64,000 nucleotides of DNA from Lysobacter avium. Lineage in GTDB: Bacteria > Pseudomonadota > Gammaproteobacteria > Xanthomonadales > Xanthomonadaceae. The stretch's first letter is position 1; each line of letters opens with the position of its first letter. This document shows positions 57,435-64,000 of the stretch, in pieces. The position numbers were made by a program, and so were the translations under genes. The stretch is taken from positions 1,550,001 to 1,614,000 of the forward strand of contig NZ_CP063657.1 of the NCBI RefSeq assembly GCF_015209745.1. The letters are read 5' to 3'. The notes under the pieces are model-generated. The model did not search any database. It saw nothing but the letters and a program-made list of their open reading frames with translations, and was not told the DNA's origin.

Positions 57435-57450
57435 CGACCCGAAGCGGACG
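57435..57450. repeat. Dispersed palindromic repeat, half copy 2
   Basis: CGACCCGAAGCGGACG: the centre and right arm of the repeat. The expected left arm is not recognisable, so this is a degraded copy. It lies between the recombinase and the SEC-C gene. Confidence 0.55.
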
Positions 57451-57515
57451 CTGTAAGGTAGTGATGAGGCCCGTCCTACGTGCCTACTACATGACACGAT
57501 CGTTGGAAGAAGTGC

Positions 57516-59213
57516 ATGAGCGACTCAGGAAAGCCACCCTCAAGGACAAAGCGAAGAGAAAGGCCACGGCTGGGCGGTACTAGTCCCGGCAGGAACGATC
57601 CCTGCCCATGTGGAAGCGGCAAGAAGTTCAAGCGCTGCCACGGCGGCCCCAATGCCGACTATGAAGAGATGATCTCGCGAGGCGCCGAGGAAGCTCAGCG
57701 CAGGGCGGAGATCCATTGGATACAGCAGCAGCGACAGCAAGGCCTCGGTCGTCCCATCATCGCCGCCCAGACAGCCGGTAAGCGGATCGTCGCTGTGGGC
57801 CATCGTCTATTTCAAGGCGCATGGCCAACTTTCCATGATTTCCTTTATAGCTACATCTTCGATGTTCTGGGGCGCGACTGGTTCGAAGCCAAAACGCAGC
57901 TGGAACAGAACGAACGCCATCCTGTCATCGAGTGGCATGAAAGGCTCTTGGCGGTGTCCAAAGCCGCCGACCTCGCACCTAGCGAGACCCGGCAGACACC
58001 GATGACCGGAGCGATGAGCGCATTTCTGACGCTGGCGTATGACCTCTACACCCTGGAACACAACAACGATCAAACGCGCACCCCTGAACTGCGGAAATCA
58101 CTGATTGGTCGATTGAAGAGCCAAGATCAGTTCATCGGGGTGCGTTATGAAATCCGTGTTGCAGCCATGCTGTTGCGGGCCGGTTTCGAGCTCGAATGGG
58201 AAGATGAGAGCGATCGACGATCCAAGCATGTGGAATACACCGCCACCTATCCGAGCAGCGGCAATGCCTTTGGCGTCGAGTGCAAGATCCGAAACCAGGA
58301 TGCTGCGAAGAAGGCCAACCAGCACCTTGGGAAGTTTGCTGGGCTAGTGAGCGATGCGCTGAGGAAGGCAACTCCCCATGACCGTTTGATCTTCGTTGAT
58401 CTGAACACGCAGGCCTATCCATATGTGCCCGGCGGCCCGAATGATTGGCGGACGATTAGCATCAATGCACTGCGGAAGTTTGAGGGCCAACCCAACGCAG
58501 GAGCCTTGCCGCCCGCTGTGGTGTTCATCACCAACTATCCCGACCATCACCATCTAGACAGTCAGGTTCCGGATGCAGGAGCCGCGGTCGAGGGGTTCAG
58601 GGTTGACGACTATCGGACCGGCCGACCGCTGACGTTGCCGCAGAAGATTGAGATGCGCGCACGTAATCCTGAGATCGAAGCGCTCTTGGCATCCATCCAG
58701 GAACATATCGACGTGCCATCTACGTTCAAAGGAGAAATTCCTGGACTGCCGTCTAACCGCCTGCTCATCGGGCACCGCTACCAGATGGACGATGGCGCGG
58801 TGGGCACCTTGGAGGACGCGTGCGTGATGGACGATACCGGCAAGGTCGCATTGATCATCAATCGAGACGAGGGTGGGCGGGCGATCTACACCAACCAGCT
58901 CTCACCTGAGGAACTCGCTGCCTGGAAGCGCTATCCAGAGACCTTTTTCGGGCAGATCCGCCAGAGACCGGGTCCCATCAATGATCCAATTGAGCTTTAC
59001 GACAGCTTGAAAGCTACTTGCGTCCACACTCCTAAGGAAAAGTTACTTCAATTTATGGGGGAACATGGCGTCCGCTTTGCCGCGCTCACGCAGCCCGAGC
59101 TATTGGACATCTATTTGCAAGGCATGGTGAATTCTGTGATGCAGCAGGCGGGTCCACAAGAGGTTCCGGTCCATATCCAACGCATGAAGCGGCCGCCAAA
59201 AAGGTCCGGTTAG
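57516..59213 (+). CDS. SEC-C zinc-motif protein with PD-(D/E)xK-like nuclease core
   Basis: A 565-residue protein of no recognised named family. The N terminus carries a SEC-C motif, NDPCPCGSGKKFKRCHGG (Cys30, Cys32, Cys41, His42). A central region resembles a restriction-endonuclease fold: YEIRVAAMLLRAGF (Glu212), HVEYTAT (Glu240) and FGVECKIRNQD with Glu255-x-Lys257. The C-terminal 200 residues are of unknown type. The ATG at 57516 has GGAAG six bases upstream. It stands alone between the recombinase and a terminator. A DNA- or RNA-cutting defence role is inferred from the motif and the context only. Confidence 0.7.
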   Translation: MSDSGKPPSRTKRRERPRLGGTSPGRNDPCPCGSGKKFKRCHGGPNADYEEMISRGAEEAQRRAEIHWIQQQRQQGLGRPIIAAQTAGKRIVAVGHRLFQGAWPTFHDFLYSYIFDVLGRDWFEAKTQLEQNERHPVIEWHERLLAVSKAADLAPSETRQTPMTGAMSAFLTLAYDLYTLEHNNDQTRTPELRKSLIGRLKSQDQFIGVRYEIRVAAMLLRAGFELEWEDESDRRSKHVEYTATYPSSGNAFGVECKIRNQDAAKKANQHLGKFAGLVSDALRKATPHDRLIFVDLNTQAYPYVPGGPNDWRTISINALRKFEGQPNAGALPPAVVFITNYPDHHHLDSQVPDAGAAVEGFRVDDYRTGRPLTLPQKIEMRARNPEIEALLASIQEHIDVPSTFKGEIPGLPSNRLLIGHRYQMDDGAVGTLEDACVMDDTGKVALIINRDEGGRAIYTNQLSPEELAAWKRYPETFFGQIRQRPGPINDPIELYDSLKATCVHTPKEKLLQFMGEHGVRFAALTQPELLDIYLQGMVNSVMQQAGPQEVPVHIQRMKRPPKRSG

Positions 59214-59316
59214 GTGGAAATTCGTCCGGGTAAGCGATGCGCGCGTGGGATGAACGACGAGATCTCCCCTGTGCAATCTTCGGCCTTGCTTGGGTTACGG
59301 TAAATCAACAATCGAT

Positions 59317-59340
59317 GTCCGTTCCTGGCCGTTAGCGGAC
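59317..59340. repeat. Dispersed palindromic repeat, copy 3
   Basis: GTCCGTT-CCTGGCCGT-TAGCGGAC: arms GTCCG/CGGAC with a CTGGCC-type centre, the second sub-type of the repeat. Confidence 0.65.
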
Positions 59341-59372
59341 CCTCCCCGGTGAAACGTTGCCGCGCGAGATGT

Positions 59373-59388
59373 CGACCCGAAGCGGACA
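59373..59388. repeat. Dispersed palindromic repeat, half copy 4
   Basis: CGACCCGAAGCGGACA: centre and right arm only, like the copy at 57435-57450, with the left arm lost. Confidence 0.55.
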
Positions 59389-59571
59389 TTCGGCGATGCG
59401 GAGTCGCTAGCCTCGGTCACGACGCGGGCGTGTAGGTTCGAGCGTGGGGTCCGCTTTTTTATAACGAGTTTCTCAAGCCCAAAGACGGCATGCGCGCCGC
59501 TTAAGCATACCGGAAGGCGACGCGCCGGAAAAGTGGCCGGATCATCTTCCCTAGCGTCATCTCAAGCCTAG

Positions 59572-59595
59572 CCCGCGCCATACGGCGGGGTTTTT
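59572..59595 (+). terminator. Intrinsic terminator (plus direction)
   Basis: CCCGC and GCGGGG with a short loop, followed by TTTTT. It lies between the SEC-C gene and the convergent lipase gene and would stop transcription from the left. Confidence 0.7.
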
Positions 59596-59597
59596 GT

Positions 59598-60893
59598 TCA
59601 GCGATAAAGCGGTCTATAGAAATCGCAAACTTCTTCGGCTTGAGCGTCCGACAATCTCTGAGGATACGCGGGGTGCTCGTAGTTGATGTAGGAGAGTTCG
59701 GCCTGGATGGGAGACATGCGATGCGGCATCAAGGGAGCGACGTTATTGAGCCACTGGCTCCACGTCCCCTGATTTCGATGGACTGTGACATTGGGGAACT
59801 GAATTACTTGAGCCTGCTTCGCCAAGTCATTCAACAGCTTCGTCCGAGAGCTGTACGCCATGTCATCCAGACTAACGAGGTCGCCTAGTCGACCCTCCAT
59901 CAGCGCACGGTATCTCCGCTCACGTTCCGCGGACAATCCATCCAATAGGCTTTTCGTTGTTTCCATCGGGCTGAGAAAGTCCGGCAACGTGTAGGTGTTG
60001 GTAACGGGATCCATTGGCGTGGAAAAGAACGCGGCTAGCGACACGCTCGTGTTCTTTCTCGTCACCCACGATTGACCGAACGCAGGCAAGGCAGGATTGA
60101 AGACGACTAATGAATCTGTCTTGACCCCACAACGCTCGCCGGCAAGTTGTGCCGCTCGCACAGCCAGGCCGCCCCCTAAGGAATGGCCCGTATAGATGAA
60201 CGACGTTGAACAACCGCGCCCTTCTCGAACAGTCTGCGCTACCAGGTCCTGCGTAACATTCACTGCCTCGTCGTAAATGCCGGTGCTACCGCCTACGCCA
60301 TTTATGGCATCCGCCCACCAGTCACGACCACTCGTCATGGTGGTGCCCTTAAAGGCAAAAATCACGTTTTCTTTGTCTTTGCCATATCGCCGAGAGACAG
60401 AGAAGTAAAGTCGTGTGTCAGGATCGTAGTAGTAGCGCGTCCTATTAGGCTTTGGAAGCGTTACGTCGCTAGTCCTATGAACGTAGTCGGGGGCGAACGC
60501 CGGGCGCGTGCGACTATCGGGCACAGACAACAAGATTTCATCGGCAACTACATATCTAGCGTTTCCTTGTACGCCGTCGACCAGCTTTTCCTCGGCGTCA
60601 TACGCAGTTCCGCTCAACCCCGCCAAGAAGTTGATGGTCGACAGATTGTCGTGGAAAAACTTGATGGCCGCTTGGCCGCCGGGCTTCCCACAAACCGAAT
60701 AGCGTTCGATTTTTCCACGTGGGCAAAATTTCGGAGCAAGTCCGGTTGCGTTGGGTAGGTTCAATCCAGTAGGGGTGTAGTAACTGTCAGACCGGACTTG
60801 CTCAGCGGCGGAGCAGGGACTGGTTGATGCTGAGGTTGAGGTTGGCAATGTCGCGATCACCAACAGCCCGAGAGTTGATACAACAATTTTCAT
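59598..60893 (-). CDS. Secreted lipase-like alpha/beta hydrolase (lipase class 3 type)
   Basis: A 431-residue exported protein. A signal peptide (MKIVVSTLGLLVIATLPTSTSA) precedes the mature enzyme. The nucleophile elbow is YTGHSLGGGLAVRAAQ, and FAFKGTTMTSGRDWWAD is the class 3 lipase oxyanion-side pattern; the Asp and His are likely among MDPVTNTYT and VTVHRN. Several Cys could form disulfides. The ATG at 60893 is preferred for the signal peptide; the frame runs further upstream. The substrate is unknown. In this island the enzyme could be a cargo gene or a type VI-style lipase effector, but no immunity or secretion gene is adjacent. Confidence 0.75.
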   Translation of the reverse strand: MKIVVSTLGLLVIATLPTSTSASTSPCSAAEQVRSDSYYTPTGLNLPNATGLAPKFCPRGKIERYSVCGKPGGQAAIKFFHDNLSTINFLAGLSGTAYDAEEKLVDGVQGNARYVVADEILLSVPDSRTRPAFAPDYVHRTSDVTLPKPNRTRYYYDPDTRLYFSVSRRYGKDKENVIFAFKGTTMTSGRDWWADAINGVGGSTGIYDEAVNVTQDLVAQTVREGRGCSTSFIYTGHSLGGGLAVRAAQLAGERCGVKTDSLVVFNPALPAFGQSWVTRKNTSVSLAAFFSTPMDPVTNTYTLPDFLSPMETTKSLLDGLSAERERRYRALMEGRLGDLVSLDDMAYSSRTKLLNDLAKQAQVIQFPNVTVHRNQGTWSQWLNNVAPLMPHRMSPIQAELSYINYEHPAYPQRLSDAQAEEVCDFYRPLYR

Positions 60894-61108
60894 AGGTGTC
60901 CCCCGTTTCGTTGGTAGATACTGCTTTAAGCAGCTCGGAGAAAACAGACCCCTCCGAAGCGGGGTGCAGGTCAGTAGCAAATGACCGGGACGAGCTCGAA
61001 GGCGAGGTCAGACATCCGCCCATTCGCGATAGCTGATCGCTAGGTCGGCTTCCCGAAGACCATCGTGCTTAACTTATCCGTCAGGTTCGCCCTATCGGGT
61101 CTACCGTC

Positions 61109-61216
61109 GAGCGGGGTGCACTCGCCTTGGCGGCGCTGGCAATCCTCGCCATGCTGCGCTTCCACGTCGACCTAGGCCGCACGTTGCTTGGCTGCGCGCT
61201 GCTTGGCGCCGCTTAG
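61109..61216 (+). pseudogene. C-terminal remnant of a membrane transporter (ChrA-like?)
   Basis: Thirty-five codons ending at TAG read ERGALALAALAILAMLRFH, then VDLGRTLLGCALLGAA, a hydrophobic pattern like the last helix of chromate transporters (ChrA), which usually end ALxxFRFxxxxxPLLLACALxGL. There is no start codon and no upstream part, so it is a fragment left by deletion or insertion. The family guess is weak. Confidence 0.35.
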
Positions 61217-61267
61217 TGGGCGTTTCGTTACGGCGCGTCTTAGCCACCCGAAGCAAGGACTGCTGAC

Positions 61268-61291
61268 GTCCGCTCCTGGCCGAAAGCGGAC
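61268..61291. repeat. Dispersed palindromic repeat, copy 5
   Basis: GTCCGCT-CCTGGCCGAA-AGCGGAC: seven-base arms with a CTGGCC-type centre, a complete copy. Confidence 0.75.
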
Positions 61292-61327
61292 CAACACCTA
61301 GTTACGCGGGCCTCCCAGACAGCGAGA

Positions 61328-62347
61328 TCACAAACCCGGATGCCCCTTCCAATCCCGTACGCGCACGTTGAAGCCTGGACCTTCGCTGCCATCGGCCGCT
61401 TCAAACAGACTACGCTGCGGAGCTTGGAGCTCCCGCGGATTCATCTGGATCTGGTCCAAGTACATCTTGTACCGAAGGCGCAGCCGTCCCCACTGATCGA
61501 CCGTGATCGAACGCCCCGAGATGGTGTGCATTCCACGCGGGTAAGGCTGCGCGTCCTCGCCGACTGTCTCATCCGGAATCTGGATGCACACTCGGTCGCG
61601 CGAGCCAGGCTTGACCAGGAAGGCCCACTGCTCCCGGATGGTGAAAGCCCGCCCCGCCTTGGTAATGATCACGCGCTCCGAGACCGTCAAGTCCTCCACC
61701 TCGATCAACGCCTGATCGGCGCGCTGGGCGACGAAGGAGGCGCGCGCCAAATGGACCCAATGTCGGTTCGCTGGGTTCTCCAGAACCTCGTATCGAAACG
61801 CAACGGGATCAGCGACGGCTTCATCGGTCAGTCCCGAGAGATCGATCTCCATCGTGTCCAGACCATTGGTGACTAATAGGTCACGCTTGGGCGCGTCGAC
61901 AGCGTGGTGAACGCGTACCTCGACGCATAGCACGTCGAACTCGATCTCTTCGGCCATGCCACGCAGGAGGACATCCGGTCGCGCAGCCCCGTCGACTAGG
62001 GGCACCTCAAGCCGGGCGCTCACAATCGCCAAAGCCTCCGGTTCGATGACGACGTCTCCGCTTGCCCACCAAGGCAGCAGGACGGCGTCGGCCGTCGCCA
62101 GCACCTCCTTGGCCATCCGGTGAACGGCCGTTTCGAAGCCCCCGGGGCAGGAGGTCGCACGCGCGTGCTGGAAGTGCCGGACGCGGCGCCGTTCCGGGAA
62201 GTCGCGGTTTCGCGCGATCAGCGGCTCCCCACACTCCGGGCAGGTGCACCTGCAGTCCAAGCCCAACGCGACGTCCGACACAAAGACAGGGCGCTCATCG
62301 CGCATGCCGAAGGGGACCGTCAGTTTTCGAAGTGCGCGCTTGCTCAT
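61328..62347 (-). CDS. CoiA-like protein (zinc motif plus nuclease-like domain)
   Basis: A 339-residue protein that resembles the competence protein CoiA. The N terminus has a Cys-rich segment DCRCTCPECGEPLIARN (Cys32, 34, 36, 39), then RRVRHFQHARATSCPGGFETAVHRMAKEVL, the CoiA-type HFxH...C...E...H pattern. A nuclease-like core follows with RPDVLLRG (Asp125) and CVEVRVHH (Glu143), matching a PD...ExK-type arrangement with the last Lys replaced by Arg. The C terminus has a beta-rich domain. The start ATG is at 62347. CoiA proteins assist DNA uptake in Gram-positives; in this organism the job is unknown. Confidence 0.65.
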   Translation of the reverse strand: MSKRALRKLTVPFGMRDERPVFVSDVALGLDCRCTCPECGEPLIARNRDFPERRRVRHFQHARATSCPGGFETAVHRMAKEVLATADAVLLPWWASGDVVIEPEALAIVSARLEVPLVDGAARPDVLLRGMAEEIEFDVLCVEVRVHHAVDAPKRDLLVTNGLDTMEIDLSGLTDEAVADPVAFRYEVLENPANRHWVHLARASFVAQRADQALIEVEDLTVSERVIITKAGRAFTIREQWAFLVKPGSRDRVCIQIPDETVGEDAQPYPRGMHTISGRSITVDQWGRLRLRYKMYLDQIQMNPRELQAPQRSLFEAADGSEGPGFNVRVRDWKGHPGL

Positions 62348-62496
62348 GAGATCGTTCTAGGGCCAGGGGCGCCTGGGGTGAGGTCAGGTTAGGTTAACAA
62401 CTCACAATCTCATACCAAGCGACAGCCTATGTGCGCCGGTCCCGCTGCGTCGTCGTTCCAGTTGAAGCTGCTCGGCGCTGAAGATGGTCAGTTGAT

Positions 62497-62520
62497 GTCC
62501 GTTTTCGACCCAAAGCGGAC
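62497..62520. repeat. Dispersed palindromic repeat, copy 6
   Basis: GTCCGTTTT-CGACCC-AAAGCGGAC: nearly perfect nine-base arms around CGACCC, the best copy in the window. It lies between the CoiA-like gene and the DUF4209-like gene. Confidence 0.8.
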
Positions 62521-62608
62521 GTCGGCAGTCAATTTGCCTACCTTGGCTGGCTGCCCAATAGCCCATGGTTCTACCGCAGGCAAGCTCTCTATTGACATGG
62601 TGGATCAA

Positions 62609-63775
62609 CTAAACGTTGTCCTGATCGACAGGGGTTGAAGTCTCCCGGTTCGGAAGTGCGTCGCCCTCGCAGGTTGGTGTGGGGGCCAAGACAGCCGGAT
62701 GCTCATGCCAGGGAAACAGAATCATCCGCCACAGCAGCCACCACAGCGACATAATCCCGGCGCTCTCCAGTGCATCGTCTGACATCAGGCCGTGGCAATA
62801 TTTATTTCGTAAGTTGAAGCCAGCTTGCTCGACCAAATGCACTTGCAACTCAAAGACCAGGTCCTTACCGAAGAAGGCTTCCGTCTCAGGCGTAGATAGA
62901 AGTTCACCGAGGGTCTTTTCGTGCTGCACGCCGTGCTCGTCCAGTGCCATGGTGTGTGCACCGACACGCTTGAGCTGATGGCGCACAAATGGCTCCATGG
63001 CCGGAATGAGATAGGCGGAAGCCCCCAGCCAATCGGCAGTGAAGCCAGCAAAAAGGCCACGAGCAAGGGTTTCTGACTGCGCATCGGGGGCAACAATGGA
63101 TGTCTCGACGATCTCCTTGATGCCTTGAAAGGACGGCTGGTAGGACGAGTAAAGCGCGTAGATCGATCGCGATACCATGATCCGTGCACGCAAGTTCAGA
63201 TCGAATTGCGTGGCATCGCGGATCATATGCTCGCGGACGGAAGTGGGATCGTTGGCATCGAACGCCGAGGTCCTAGCCACGATAGCTCCTTCAGCATTGG
63301 CATGGCTGGATGCGAAGAAGTGCGAGAGGGGGTGGTCTTCGGCGTTCTTGCGCACTCGCGCTTCAAGCTCTTCCATTCGCAGGGTCTTGTTGGCACGGTA
63401 AGCCATGCGAAGCAGTGATGCGAAGAAGCTCGGCGCTTCCAGCTGCTCGTCGATCCACTTGATCCATTCGGTGGCGTCGAACTCGTGTGAATGATGGCCG
63501 TAGTGGTCTAAGGATGCGCGTTCGTAATGCGTCAGCTGATCACGCAGGGCTTGAATACGCGTCGGATCCGCCTTCGCGCGGCGCAGGATCGAAATGGCTT
63601 CGGTCAGCTGCATGGGTGCCAAGATCGGCTGATGCTGCGCCGACAATTCTGCAGCCCGTGTCATGGCCTCGCCTTGAGCTAACAGCGCCGCATTTGCCTC
63701 GCTCCGTTGGCCCAACCGCCAGCGCAGACGGTGAGCCAGCTTGTGCCAGTCAGCCGCTTGCTGAGGCGAGCCCAC
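62609..63775 (-). CDS. DUF4209-like protein, probably the C-terminal part of a split gene
   Basis: A 388-residue reading frame from a GTG at 63775. The C-terminal FNLRNKYCHGLMSDD resembles the DUF4209 end and contains an Rx4H HEPN-type motif (Arg323 to His328). The frame is open and protein-like well upstream of the GTG (VFRLCDEALDRSREACEII), back to a TAA at 63888-63890, and continues in the same frame beyond that stop. It is therefore likely the larger part of a gene broken by a nonsense change. If the GTG is used it may still be made. The function of DUF4209 is not known. Confidence 0.6.
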   Translation of the reverse strand: MGSPQQAADWHKLAHRLRWRLGQRSEANAALLAQGEAMTRAAELSAQHQPILAPMQLTEAISILRRAKADPTRIQALRDQLTHYERASLDHYGHHSHEFDATEWIKWIDEQLEAPSFFASLLRMAYRANKTLRMEELEARVRKNAEDHPLSHFFASSHANAEGAIVARTSAFDANDPTSVREHMIRDATQFDLNLRARIMVSRSIYALYSSYQPSFQGIKEIVETSIVAPDAQSETLARGLFAGFTADWLGASAYLIPAMEPFVRHQLKRVGAHTMALDEHGVQHEKTLGELLSTPETEAFFGKDLVFELQVHLVEQAGFNLRNKYCHGLMSDDALESAGIMSLWWLLWRMILFPWHEHPAVLAPTPTCEGDALPNRETSTPVDQDNV

Positions 63776-63887
63776 ATCAAGCTCGGCCGCCTTGGCTTCG
63801 ATCTGCGGAACAATGATCTCGCACGCTTCCCTTGAGCGATCCAGTGCTTCATCGCATAAGCGAAAGACTAGCCCCGGCCAGTTTTAC

Positions 63888-64000
63888 TTAATCGCGTGTG
63901 GAACCTCTTTGAGAATGGCGCACCAATATCGTCCCCACAGAGTCTCGTCCCGCTTGGCGTAGACGCGCAACAGCACCAGCCCGCGCCGGATCTCGTCTAG
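63888..64000 (-). CDS. C-terminal end of an upstream reading frame, partial
   Basis: The minus strand from the right edge reads LDEIRRGLVLLRVYAKRDET, then LWGRYWCAILKEVPHAIK and a TAA. Only 37 residues are inside the window. It is in the same frame as the DUF4209-like sequence and joins it without a frameshift, so it is probably the N-terminal portion of the same original gene. It might instead be a separate gene ending here. Confidence 0.5.
   Translation of the reverse strand, partial: RRDPARAGAVARLRQAGRDSVGTILVRHSQRGSTRD

Larger units (their letters stand above)
59214..59597. other. Repeat-bearing spacer downstream of the SEC-C gene
   Basis: About 380 bp without a gene. It contains two copies of the palindromic repeat (59317-59340, 59373-59388) and a terminator at 59572-59595. 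The rest shows nothing that I can name. Confidence 0.6.
60894..61327. other. Spacer with a repeat and a gene remnant
   Basis: About 430 bp. It holds a short open reading remnant (61109-61216) that looks like the end of a membrane transporter and a palindromic repeat (61268-61291). No intact gene is seen. Confidence 0.6.

Overview
The window is chromosomal DNA of a GC-rich gammaproteobacterium. The gene complement and order (prfB-lysS, recJ-greA-carBA-dapB, grpE-dnaK-dnaJ next to recN, fur divergent from the bamE lipoprotein gene, and a tmRNA tag ending ANDDNYALAA) fit the Xanthomonadales, most likely a Lysobacter/Luteimonas/Stenotrophomonas-type member of the Lysobacteraceae. This assignment is inferred from gene order and protein sequence; there is no rRNA in the window to test it.

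Region 1-54,478 is ordinary core genome, tightly packed. 1-4.7 kb holds translation genes: a partial trhO, an HPF/RaiA-family hibernation factor, a pseudouridine synthase, and prfB-lysS with the programmed RF2 frameshift intact. 4.8-7.1 kb has a membrane LytTR regulator divergent from an acyltransferase. 7.1-15.7 kb is a minus-strand run: recJ, a phosphoglycerate-mutase-like gene, greA, carB, carA and dapB. 15.8-21.1 kb has a secreted lipoprotein and the dnaJ, dnaK, grpE heat-shock genes, with a sigma-32 promoter upstream of grpE and no hrcA at this place. 21.2-25.2 kb holds recN, fur, bamE, rnfH, ratA and smpB. 25.2-36 kb is a signalling block: a CHASE-like sensor kinase, ssrA (tmRNA), then three overlapping histidine-kinase genes, one of which is an 1817-residue soluble poly-HAMP hybrid kinase. 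36-43.9 kb holds mgtC-like, gdhA, an OmpA lipoprotein, rpsF-rpsR-rplI-dnaB, an A-type Fe-S carrier and asnS. 44-52.3 kb is a plus-strand cluster for tryptophan breakdown through kynurenine: a divergent SDR, an aldehyde dehydrogenase, a beta-carbonic anhydrase, a RidA-type putative aminomuconate deaminase, 3-hydroxyanthranilate dioxygenase, ACMS decarboxylase, kynureninase and kynurenine 3-monooxygenase. sbcB and a DUF2461-type gene follow.

Region 54,479-64,000 is accessory. It is less dense and partly richer in A+T. It carries a small catalytic-domain-only tyrosine recombinase, six copies or half copies of a short palindromic repeat, a gene remnant, and several genes with nuclease or HEPN signatures. 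These include a two-gene unit with overlapping ATGA (unknown protein plus a HEPN-like/four-CxxC protein), a SEC-C zinc-motif protein with a PD-(D/E)xK-like core, a CoiA-like protein, and a DUF4209-like protein whose reading frame is split by a TAA stop. A secreted lipase-like protein sits among them. Whether any of these form a defence system is inference; the two-gene HEPN unit and the SEC-C nuclease are the best candidates for something undescribed.
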